DNA of 64,000 nucleotides. It comes from UBA3951 sp050952125. GTDB taxonomy: Bacteria > Bacillota > Sulfobacillia > Fermentithermobacillales > Fermentithermobacillaceae. Shown in pieces: positions 43,303 to 50,257 of this stretch (position 1 is the first letter of the stretch; every line of letters begins with the position of its first letter). Made by a program: the position numbers and the translations under genes. The notes beneath the pieces were generated by a model. It saw only the letters and a program-made list of their open reading frames with translations, was not told where the DNA came from and ran no database searches. Location: NCBI GenBank assembly GCA_050952125.1, contig JBMNKK010000001.1:62001-126000 (forward strand). Direction: 5' to 3'.

Positions 43303-44053
43303 CACCCTGGCCCTCCTCGGTTGCCAATGCTCGTAAGTAGGCTCTTACGTCCTCGACCACGTTGTTGATGTGCTGGATCATGGCCTCCCGGGCACCTTCG
43401 GCATCTCCCTTACTCACTGCCCGGATAATCGGATTGTGGTCCTCGGCCATCTTGGATCCTTCGCGGGCCCGGATGTACTCGAGAGACCTCATCACATCAG
43501 GGTGTCTGTAAATCACATCGAGAGCTGCGACGATAACCTTGTTCTTGCTGGCTTCGGCCAGCGTGAGGTGAAAATCGGTGTTCTCTCTTGCGGCAGACTC
43601 GCCTGCGGCAAGCGCTTTTTCATGTGCCTTCACGATGTTGCGGAGGCGCCCGATCTCTTCGGGGCTCGCGTTCTCGGCGGCGAGGGCAGCTGCCTCGCCT
43701 TCCATTGCCCGGCGGGCAACAAGAACGTCGATCAGTTCATCCGGGTTGTGGACTTTGAGACTCTGGATGAAAGCCAGTTGGCTGCGATCGCGGCTCTGGC
43801 GCTCACGCCATTCCTGAAGGACCCGGTGGCCTCTGGCCGTCGCAACCCTGCCCTTGCGGCTCATGGATTCGACGTGGCCGGCATCTTCCATCATGCGTAG
43901 AAGCCGCCCGCACGTGGCTTCCGAAACCTGGATCCCCTTTTCTGACAGCGCCCGCCGAAGATACCAAGCCCCCACGGGAACTTCCGATTCGGCCACCACA
44001 TCTAGCGCAGCCAGGTACCCGTTGTCGTCCTGGAATGAAGGAATATCCGTCAC
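43268..44053 (-). CDS. FCD-domain transcriptional regulator with an NrpR-like winged helix
   Basis: 261 residues. The C-terminal part (about 100-245) is an FCD ligand-binding domain: VLVARRAMEGEAAALAAENA, DFHLTLAEASKN and MIQHINNVVEDVRAYL. The N-terminal HTH (10-78: VVAESEVPVGAWYLRRALSEKG) looks like the winged helix of NrpR-type regulators, not a classical GntR domain. First gene of the aminomutase operon and divergent from 44180. GTG 44053 overlaps its own ribosome site (GGGAGGTG) and a stop lies five codons upstream, so the start is unusual. Confidence 0.82.
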   Translation of the reverse strand: MTDIPSFQDDNGYLAALDVVAESEVPVGAWYLRRALSEKGIQVSEATCGRLLRMMEDAGHVESMSRKGRVATARGHRVLQEWRERQSRDRSQLAFIQSLKVHNPDELIDVLVARRAMEGEAAALAAENASPEEIGRLRNIVKAHEKALAAGESAARENTDFHLTLAEASKNKVIVAALDVIYRHPDVMRSLEYIRAREGSKMAEDHNPIIRAVSKGDAEGAREAMIQHINNVVEDVRAYLRALATEEGQGDAGKREDFGCM

Positions 44054-44125
44054 CTCCCTGAAGAGTCACAGAAATCTCACTTGATTTGAAGGGATCTGCT
44101 CATCAGTGGTGAATAGGTCATAAGA

Positions 44126-44155
44126 ATGATACCACTCTAGTGTTGCTAAAGACAA
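44126..44155 (-). promoter_or_regulatory. Sigma-A promoter of the aminomutase operon
   Basis: Minus strand TTGTCT (44150-44155), 18-base spacer, TATCAT (44126-44131). Four and five matches to consensus. It is 73 bases from the regulator's start. Confidence 0.6.
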
Positions 44156-44157
44156 CA
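44141..44157. promoter_or_regulatory. Candidate operator in the divergent region
   Basis: TGTTG-n7-CAACA inverted repeat that overlaps the -35 box of the minus-strand promoter and precedes the plus-strand gene by 23 bases. Position suits control of both directions by the FCD regulator (inference). Confidence 0.45.
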
Positions 44158-44179
44158 TTAACGACTGCGAGGCGGTTCT

Positions 44180-44617
44180 GTGAAAGCAAATGACCCCTAC
44201 ACCAGCAAGAAAGTGACAGCCAACGCCTACGCGAAGAAGGTGCCTCTGGAAGCCAAGGTGGTGGCCGTCTTGCGTGGCACGGTCGCCGACAGGGGGCTGG
44301 AACTGATCCCGCAGCCTTCCAGAGTGGTATCAAAAGGCGAGGTGCATGAGGTCATCTTGACCCCCGAGCCCGCTTCACCCGGAAGCCGCGTAGGCTCCAT
44401 AGCTTACCTGGCGTTTGTCGAGTTCCAAAACGGAGGCGTCTTGCTCTCGGGCGACAAGGTCTTTGTCGATGGAGACGAGGTCGGCGAAGTGGCGGGATAC
44501 GACATGAGCCATTTCCCCAACCACATGAACCTGGTGGTGAGAGGAGAGCTTCGTTCGGGAGAAGACAGGGGCATCTCGCTTAGTTCCAATGTATCGTTTC
44601 GCATGCGGTCGGAATAG
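44180..44617 (+). CDS. Hypothetical protein, 145 aa (DUF6917-like), partner of the PLP enzyme
   Basis: Beta-rich soluble protein: VPLEAKVVAVLRGTVADRGLELIP, EVHEVILTPEP, AYLAFVEFQNGGVLLSGDKV and HFPNHMNLVVRGEL. It looks like a small beta-barrel. I recall related proteins as DUF6917 but cannot verify it. GTG 44180 with GAGGCGG upstream. It is 26 bases upstream of the PLP-enzyme gene and almost certainly co-transcribed with it. Confidence 0.78.
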   Translation: MKANDPYTSKKVTANAYAKKVPLEAKVVAVLRGTVADRGLELIPQPSRVVSKGEVHEVILTPEPASPGSRVGSIAYLAFVEFQNGGVLLSGDKVFVDGDEVGEVAGYDMSHFPNHMNLVVRGELRSGEDRGISLSSNVSFRMRSE

Positions 44618-44643
44618 ACCGGAAACTGAGAGGAGGAACCGTA

Positions 44644-46107
44644 GTGCCAGAGTTCAAGTACAAGTTCCAGATGTACAAACACCTGCAGGCCAACACTCAG
44701 AAAATCTATGCAGAGGCCAGGCAGGCTGCTGAGGATCTGGGCATCACCGGTGACCTCAAGGGCAAGATAGGACTCACCGGAGCTATCTCCGGCTGTCCCG
44801 AACCCATGAGGAAGAATGTGCTGGAAGCGCTGGAGGCGGGTCTCAAGAAGGTCATCCCTCTCGCCACCCTGGTTGAAGAAGAGAGGGAGATCGTCAAGGA
44901 CGTGTACGGTGATGACTACGATGTCTGCCCCGTCAACACGTGCGAGGGCGGCCTTTGGGTCACATACGACACCCTGTTCTCCTCACCCCTGACGGGACGC
45001 GGAGAGACGTACCGCTCGAGGTACATCGTTCCTTTGGAGAAACACATGCACCACCAGGCCGGCTATGGAAGGCCCTTCCCGCCGAAGTACAAGGAGTTCA
45101 TCTCGGAGAGAGGGTCCACCGCCGGTGAGTTCGGCTTCTCAGGCAAGCGCCTCGAGAACCTGGACGTGGTTGTAGTTCCCATGAAGGGCGGCAAGTACCC
45201 GAACCACGGGATCAAGTACTGGCCGGTACCCTTGCTGACCGAAGTTGACCCCGAAGGAACCGTAAAGGCCATGGAAGAGCAGGCCATGCTTCAGGGCAAC
45301 CAGACAGTGGGCTTCGCGTCAATAGCTTATGACACCCCCGGGTACGGCTACGGCGCCAAAGACGCGGACGGAGTCTCTATCCTGCATAAGGGCATCGGGA
45401 AGCTGGCCGAGAAGTTCAACGTCCCCTACGTTGTCGACAACGCTTGGGGTCTCCCCTTTGTGGGACACGACATCACCAAGACCGGAGCTTCTGCCATCGT
45501 CTACAGCATGGACAAAGCCACCGGTTCGGCTACCTCGGGCCTCGTAATAGGGCGTGAGGACGTGATGGTCAACATCAGGCGCGCTCTCGGAATGGCCGGA
45601 GACAGGTACGGCACCGGCACTTCTTACGGCAAGGCTGCTTACGTTATGCTCGATCCCGGCAAAGAAGCGCTTCTCGCCCAGATCGCGGTCCTGAAAGACT
45701 TGAGAGATCGTCCGGAGTTCTACACTCGCCAGACCGATCAGCTCTATGAGATCGTCACTTCAGAGTTCGCGAAGGCACCTGAGAAGCTCCGCAAGGGACT
45801 TCTGTTCACAAAGTCGTACAACAGCAACACCGTCGAGGTCAACTACGAGAAGACCTGGGAAAACGGCTTGGGCTTCCCCATCTTCTCCATCGAGGACATG
45901 TACGGTGGGTCACACCTGCTCCAGGTCGGCTGCGCTCAGATGGGCGTGATAGCCACCATCTCTTACGATGGAAACATCTTCATCTCACCCGGGCAGGGAA
46001 CCTGCGACTTCGACGGGAACATCGACGAGGACAAGATGAGACTGGCCGTCAGGGCCTTGGTAGCGCTCATGGAAATCGTCGGCAAGTACTCCGGGTTCCT
46101 GAGCTAG
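44644..46107 (+). CDS. Fold-type-I PLP-dependent enzyme of unknown specificity
   Basis: 487 residues. The middle has the alternating pattern of fold type I PLP enzymes: NVPYVVDNAWGLPFVG (the Asp that binds the pyridine nitrogen) and IVYSMDKATGSATSGL with candidate PLP Lys291. An N-terminal glycine-rich segment (LTGAISGCPEPMRKNV) and a C-terminal GQGTCDFDGNIDEDKMRLAVRALVALMEI complete it. It resembles decarboxylase/SepSecS-like members more than ordinary aminotransferases. GTG 44644 with GAGGAGG seven bases upstream. Divergent from the B12 operon; both probably degrade the same amino acid. Confidence 0.82.
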   Translation: MPEFKYKFQMYKHLQANTQKIYAEARQAAEDLGITGDLKGKIGLTGAISGCPEPMRKNVLEALEAGLKKVIPLATLVEEEREIVKDVYGDDYDVCPVNTCEGGLWVTYDTLFSSPLTGRGETYRSRYIVPLEKHMHHQAGYGRPFPPKYKEFISERGSTAGEFGFSGKRLENLDVVVVPMKGGKYPNHGIKYWPVPLLTEVDPEGTVKAMEEQAMLQGNQTVGFASIAYDTPGYGYGAKDADGVSILHKGIGKLAEKFNVPYVVDNAWGLPFVGHDITKTGASAIVYSMDKATGSATSGLVIGREDVMVNIRRALGMAGDRYGTGTSYGKAAYVMLDPGKEALLAQIAVLKDLRDRPEFYTRQTDQLYEIVTSEFAKAPEKLRKGLLFTKSYNSNTVEVNYEKTWENGLGFPIFSIEDMYGGSHLLQVGCAQMGVIATISYDGNIFISPGQGTCDFDGNIDEDKMRLAVRALVALMEIVGKYSGFLS

Positions 46108-46176
46108 GCCTAGGCACAGGCAGGCAGACCTATCGGTCCAATCCTGCGTTGAGGCAAAAGCACTACGTAAGAAACG

Positions 46177-46210
46177 AAAGAGCGATCCCGACGAGGGATC
46201 GCTCTTTTCC
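46177..46210 (+). terminator. Strong intrinsic terminator after the PLP-enzyme gene
   Basis: AAAGAGCGATCCC, a five-base loop, GGGATCGCTCTTTT. Thirteen base pairs ending in a T run, 70 bases after the stop codon. It directly abuts array B. Confidence 0.9.
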
Positions 46211-46530
46211 TTTGTGCAGTACTTCGGTCGACCTGCACACTATGAGGAACGCTCCGGATGACCTGCTCTATATGTGCAATAGATTAGGATCGTTGCACGC
46301 TGCGGTGCAATGCACTCCTATGTGCAATTCTCGGGGCGCATCTGCTCACTATGAGCAATACTCCGGCCAACCTGCTCTATATGAGCAACGCTCCGGATGA
46401 CCTGCTCTATATGTGCAATAGATCAGGATCGTTGCACGCTACAGTGCAATGCACTCCTATGTGCAATTCTCGGGGCGCATCTGCTCACTATGAGCAATAC
46501 TCCCGGCCGACCTGCTCACTATGAGCAATA
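46209..46530. repeat. Repeat array B: same family as array A, inverted
   Basis: Read on the minus strand the units are TATTGCTCATAG + TGAGCAG... variants of 30-31 bp, with a 48-bp variant AATTGCACATAGGAGTGC... inserted every third or fourth unit. Identical segments recur at 46252/46391 and 46330/46469, both 139 bp apart: the same higher-order period as array A. Units within B resemble each other more than they resemble A (for example GATGCGCCCCGAG occurs only in B), a sign of homogenisation within arrays. The array runs into the 3' end of the next minus-strand gene. Confidence 0.9.
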
Positions 46531-47427
46531 CCCTGGTTCGGGTGGTCCGGGTGGTTCCGATGGCTCCACTGGCTTCTCCGCCGGCGGCATCGAATCCCAC
46601 TCCGCCGAAGGTCCTAGGGATGATCCGGGCGGCGGAACAGGAGGTATCACCTCAGAACTCTGGCGGCTCTCGTAGATGCCAAGATACAACAGCCTGAAGA
46701 AACATGAGACGAACGACGTGACCAGCACTGACACACCGTAAAGCACCACCACACCAGCATCCAGCTGCAATGTCTGTGCCGAGGCGACGGCAGGTGACGT
46801 CAAGTCGATTTTCTGAAATATCCAGTTGCCAACCAGGTCAACGGCTACGGCAGGTGCCAGTGCGGGTACGTTGAACCATGCGAACGAGAACCCCCGGCCA
46901 ACCGCCGCGAAGACGCCGAGCTGATCCCACACCATGGCCGGCACTACCGTGGCCGCGAAATAGCGGCTCACGATGTAGAGAAGCACGAAAGGGGTCGCGG
47001 CACCGTCAAGGGACCCCCCTGGATAAAGTCTGGAGGACACAGTTCTAGCCAGGCTGGGGCCCAAGATCATGGCGGCAACAGCTATCAACAGGAAGAGGCC
47101 CGCGAGCCTCCAATAATAGGTACCTGCGCCCGACCAGAAATCGCTCCATTCCGCTTCGCCTTCCGCCACGACAGCCTTGCTGACAGCCCACAACCCACTC
47201 TGAACAGCAGGAAAAGCCAGAAGGCTGAGGAAAACTAAAGCGACGGCGCCGCCGCTGTCCGCCACGCGGCCCAGGTCTCCCGCCCGGCTGATCAAGCTAA
47301 AGCTCACCAGCATAAGGGCCATCCCGAGTCCGCCGCCTACAAGGACTCCGGGAAGCCAAACAGCCGGAAGCAGCGTGCGTGACGCAGCCTTTCTGAACTG
47401 AGCCTTGACTTCAGACCACCAGTCCAT
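46519..47427 (-). CDS. Multi-helix membrane protein, 302 aa
   Basis: Six hydrophobic segments after a short cytoplasmic start MDWWSEVKAQFRKAA: LPAVWLPGVLVGGGLGMALM, GGAVALVFLSLLAFPAV, LAGLFLLIAVAAMIL, ATPFVLLYIVSRYF, FNVPALAPAVAVDLVG and VVVLYGVSVLVTSFVSC. Then a Pro/Glu/Ser-rich cytoplasmic tail. Family not recognised (possibly DUF4013-like). ATG 47427 with GGGAGG seven bases upstream. The last codons (Gly-Tyr-Cys-Ser-stop) are written by a unit of repeat array B. Confidence 0.8.
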   Translation of the reverse strand: MDWWSEVKAQFRKAASRTLLPAVWLPGVLVGGGLGMALMLVSFSLISRAGDLGRVADSGGAVALVFLSLLAFPAVQSGLWAVSKAVVAEGEAEWSDFWSGAGTYYWRLAGLFLLIAVAAMILGPSLARTVSSRLYPGGSLDGAATPFVLLYIVSRYFAATVVPAMVWDQLGVFAAVGRGFSFAWFNVPALAPAVAVDLVGNWIFQKIDLTSPAVASAQTLQLDAGVVVLYGVSVLVTSFVSCFFRLLYLGIYESRQSSEVIPPVPPPGSSLGPSAEWDSMPPAEKPVEPSEPPGPPEPGYCS

Positions 47428-47496
47428 CTTAAGACCTCCCTGTAAATCGATGTCCTTCATCCGCCTCAGGCTCGAGGCGTGCGCCAATGAGCACGA

Positions 47497-47898
47497 CTAT
47501 CTGCTCGTACTCACAGAACGCACTCTCCAATCTCGTCCCTCTTTCTGCATGATCGTGAGGATGCTGACGATATAGCCCGACGGTGACTTCAACTCGACAG
47601 GGACGACCGAAATATCACGCTCAACCTTCACCGCGTTCTTAACGAGACCCTTGTACCGGTGGCCGGAGTACTTGGCTATGAGCGAACCGGCGTCAACATC
47701 GGCCGCCGGCGACAGCTTTGCCGTAACCGCCACCAGATCGCCATCCAATACACCTTTCCAGAAAGCCTCGGCAGCTGGGCTCACTCCGCTGTCACGAAGG
47801 CAGAGCCGGAATGCCACCCCAAGCAAGACGCACCCCAGAACCGCACTCGCCAATAACAGGTGCCTTGCCCTACGGACGCCTTTCACCCTACCTAACAC
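47497..47898 (-). CDS. Membrane-anchored protein, NTF2/DUF4878-like, 133 aa
   Basis: One N-terminal helix (LLLASAVLGCVLLGVAF, residues 14-31) anchors a small extracytoplasmic domain with SPAAEAFWKGVLDGDLVAV and a C-terminal beta hairpin YIVSILTIMQKEGRDWRVRSV. That arrangement is typical of DUF4878/SnoaL-like lumazine-type folds of unknown role. GTG start 47898. Seventy bases upstream of the membrane-protein gene and probably in the same transcript. Confidence 0.72.
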   Translation of the reverse strand: MLGRVKGVRRARHLLLASAVLGCVLLGVAFRLCLRDSGVSPAAEAFWKGVLDGDLVAVTAKLSPAADVDAGSLIAKYSGHRYKGLVKNAVKVERDISVVPVELKSPSGYIVSILTIMQKEGRDWRVRSVSTSR

Positions 47899-47963
47899 TG
47901 GTCTCGCCCCCCGGTTGGCCTCTCGTTCCCCTTTTATTCAGACCTCCGGTGGGCGCATTCGTC

Positions 47964-49583
47964 CTAAGTACGCTTGAGTGCCCTTCCCGGCCTCTCTCCG
48001 GTGAGCTGCCCGTCCCACACGGTCGCCTCTCCGTTCACGAACACGCCGTGTATCCCCACCGGATACTGCCACGGATTATCGTATGTGGCGCGGTCAATAA
48101 TCGTGGCAGGATCGAAGATCACCAGGTCGGCAAAGTACCCCGGCGCGATAACTCCGCGGTCCTTGAGGCCGAGCTTGCGCGCGGGCAGCGAAGTCATTTT
48201 CCTTATCGCTCCTTCCATCGGCATCACGCCCTTGTCTCTGGCATAATGCCCTAGGACCCGCGGGAACGATCCGATTGACCTGGGGTGGGTCTTGCCCTTC
48301 TCAGGGACGCCGTTCCACCCGTCGGTGATGACGCATGTGTGAGGATGCTTCATGATGGCGATGAGGTCCCCCTCATCCATGGCAAAGCGCGCGATGCGTA
48401 CGCGCATTTCCTCGTCGATAAGGATATCTACCGCCGCTTCGGCTGGAGGCTTGTTCCACCCGGCAGCGATGCTCTCGACATCTTTGCCCTCCATCCATTT
48501 GTTCTCATCCTTGCGGACCCCTGTGATCACTACCCGTTTCCAGCCACCTTGGATCTCGGTTCGCGCATCCGATTCAGCGACAGCTTTCGGGCGAAGATCG
48601 GGATTGCGAAGGATCTCCAAGCCGGCCGAATTGCCGCGCTCCAGTACCCAGTCAGGCAGCACGATGGACAGGCTGGTGGAAGATGCGAGGTAAGGATAGA
48701 AGTCGGCGCTGACCGTCAGTCCTTTCTCTGTAGCCTCATCTATCATAGCCAAAGCCTTTTCGGCCTTCCCCCAGTTGAGAGGGCCGACAGCCTTTAGGTG
48801 TGATATCTCCGACTTGACGCCTGACATCTCGGCGACGTCGATAATCTCCTGGATTGACTCAAGCAGCTGGGGGCCTTCATTGCGGATATGAGACGCGTGG
48901 AAGCCGCCAAATTCGGCGACAGGCTTGGCCGTAGCAGCCAGTTCAAGGCGGTCAGCGCAGCGGCCGGGTACATACTCAAGGCCGCCGGACATGCCGAACG
49001 CACCTTCCTCCATGTACTGCCTGGCAAGCGCTGCGGCCTTTTGGCGCCTTTCTTCGTTGAGCGGCCGCCCGTCTTCGTCATCCCCCAGTACCAGCCTGCG
49101 TACATCTCCGTGACCGAAGAGCGCCGCCACGTTGGCAGCGGGTCTTGCGAGAGTGACGGCGTCCAAGTATCCGCTTAGGCTTGTCCACCGGGAGATTTCC
49201 CTGGACGCACCCTTCTCGCGTACGGCTGCCGCGATCTCCTGCCAGGTCTCATCCTCTATCTTGGAGGCGTCGACCGGCCCTCCCCCGCAGTTGCCCACAA
49301 CCTCGGTTGTAATGCCTTGCATAAGCAGGGTCTTGGACTCGGGATGCACGAGCATGTCGGTGTCCGAATGGGAGTGCAAGTTTATGAACCCCGGCGACAC
49401 CGCGAGTCCCTTCATATCCACTCGCCTAACGCCGTGAGGCAGAGCTGAAGGGCTCACGGCGCCGGCCGCTGCAATCCTTCCGTCAACAATGAGTACCGAA
49501 CCGGACCTAGGCGCACTTCCTAACCCGTCATAAATCAGGACGTTCTCCAACACCACGCGACCGTCTGAGTCTCTTAGCTCCAT
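47964..49583 (-). CDS. D-aminoacylase / N-acyl-D-amino-acid deacylase
   Basis: 539-residue amidohydrolase. Metal-binding motifs NLHSHSDTDM (near residue 67), HASHIRNEG (near 220), SEISHLKA (near 252) and the Asp in CVITDGWNG; C-terminal PARKLGLKDRGVIAPGYFADLVIFD. The short CGGG insertion near residue 98 carries the conserved catalytic-site Cys of D-aminoacylases. It hydrolyses N-acyl-D-amino acids or D-dipeptides to free D-amino acids. ATG with AGGAGGT upstream. It follows no operon partner but lies near the amino-acid catabolic block. Confidence 0.93.
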   Translation of the reverse strand: MELRDSDGRVVLENVLIYDGLGSAPRSGSVLIVDGRIAAAGAVSPSALPHGVRRVDMKGLAVSPGFINLHSHSDTDMLVHPESKTLLMQGITTEVVGNCGGGPVDASKIEDETWQEIAAAVREKGASREISRWTSLSGYLDAVTLARPAANVAALFGHGDVRRLVLGDDEDGRPLNEERRQKAAALARQYMEEGAFGMSGGLEYVPGRCADRLELAATAKPVAEFGGFHASHIRNEGPQLLESIQEIIDVAEMSGVKSEISHLKAVGPLNWGKAEKALAMIDEATEKGLTVSADFYPYLASSTSLSIVLPDWVLERGNSAGLEILRNPDLRPKAVAESDARTEIQGGWKRVVITGVRKDENKWMEGKDVESIAAGWNKPPAEAAVDILIDEEMRVRIARFAMDEGDLIAIMKHPHTCVITDGWNGVPEKGKTHPRSIGSFPRVLGHYARDKGVMPMEGAIRKMTSLPARKLGLKDRGVIAPGYFADLVIFDPATIIDRATYDNPWQYPVGIHGVFVNGEATVWDGQLTGERPGRALKRT

Positions 49584-49696
49584 GAAAGGCTACCTCCTAG
49601 ATGCTTTCGCACGGTTTTGACTGTTCCCTCAAGTCCTGTCTCTTCCCTATTCTTGGCAACGGCCCGCGCTTCCTGTCACATCGCCCTACTTGGTTC

Positions 49697-49718
49697 ACAT
49701 AACCTGATTACGATAAGG
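49697..49718 (+). promoter_or_regulatory. Conserved upstream motif, copy 1
   Basis: ACATAACCTGATTACGATAAGG, 43 bases before the GTG of the 27-residue peptide. The same core, ACATAACCTG-T-TTACGA, occurs at 55847, 42 bases before another small gene. Equal spacing suggests a promoter for an alternative sigma factor or an activator site. Confidence 0.45.
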
Positions 49719-49739
49719 CATTGAAGGGAGGCGTCACTC

Positions 49740-49823
49740 GTGGCGGGCGGCGACGGATCTTGGGCTTTCGTACTGTTCTTGATCCTGATTCTCCTGATCC
49801 TGGGCATCGGCTGGATTCACTAA
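49740..49823 (+). CDS. Small hydrophobic YjcZ-like peptide, 27 aa
   Basis: Reads VAGGDGSWAFVLFLILILL then a short Gly-Ile-Gly-Trp tail: a Gly-rich head, a Trp and one hydrophobic helix, the YjcZ plan. GTG 49740 follows GGGAGG by eight bases. Too short for ordinary gene callers. Probably sporulation-associated (family knowledge plus inference). Confidence 0.75.
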   Translation: MAGGDGSWAFVLFLILILLILGIGWIH

Positions 49824-49847
49824 AGGCCGCATATAGCGGTGAGCCCC

Positions 49848-49982
49848 ATGAACAACGGATGCGCCGATAATGAGTGCCGCGACCACAACATTCTCGGATG
49901 GGGTGTGGTCCTGGGGCTCACCATTGTCCTCCTTCTGATAACCGTAGGTCTCGTCTGTTTCTGGCTTCAGGTTGACGAATAG
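49848..49982 (+). CDS. Single-pass small membrane protein, 44 aa
   Basis: MNNGCADNECRDHNILGW followed by a hydrophobic helix (VVLGLTIVLLLITVGLVCFW) and the short tail LQVDE. The Cys-x4-Cys-x-Asp-His head may bind metal. Start ATG 49848 has only a weak GGTGAG site; it lies 24 bases after the YjcZ-like peptide, so coupling may help. No family recognised. Confidence 0.6.
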   Translation: MNNGCADNECRDHNILGWGVVLGLTIVLLLITVGLVCFWLQVDE

Positions 49983-50053
49983 GGCCTCAACCTGAGGGGC
50001 CTCGAGGAGGGGGTTCTCAGTGATACAGATAAAGCCCGAGATAGGCGGAAATC

Positions 50054-50257
50054 GTGGGGAACCTCCTGCAAATACTCGGGTCCTTCATTAGTACTCTCGG
50101 CTCCGCGACTGCCATGAAGCAGAGTCAAGCGGAAAAGGAAAGCGAGCTAGATGCGGCCAGGAGGGAACTCAGCCGCATTCAGGGAGAATTGGACGAGCTC
50201 CAACGCAGACTGGAGAGAACAAGCGCCCCGCGAGTCAGGCCCAGTTCGAAGCGTTAG
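50054..50257 (+). CDS. Small amphipathic coiled-coil protein, 67 aa
   Basis: An N-terminal hydrophobic or amphipathic segment (LLQILGSFISTLGSATAM) is followed by a charged coiled coil (EKESELDAARRELSRIQGELDELQRRL) and a basic tail. GTG start with a weak GGCGGAAA site. The last four bases overlap the stop of the convergent LysR gene. Third of three consecutive very small genes. Function unknown. Confidence 0.6.
   Translation: MGNLLQILGSFISTLGSATAMKQSQAEKESELDAARRELSRIQGELDELQRRLERTSAPRVRPSSKR

Noticed and set aside
37454..46530. CRISPR arrays.
   Set aside because: Units are contiguous with no unique spacers, carry internal higher-order periodicity, and no cas gene is present.
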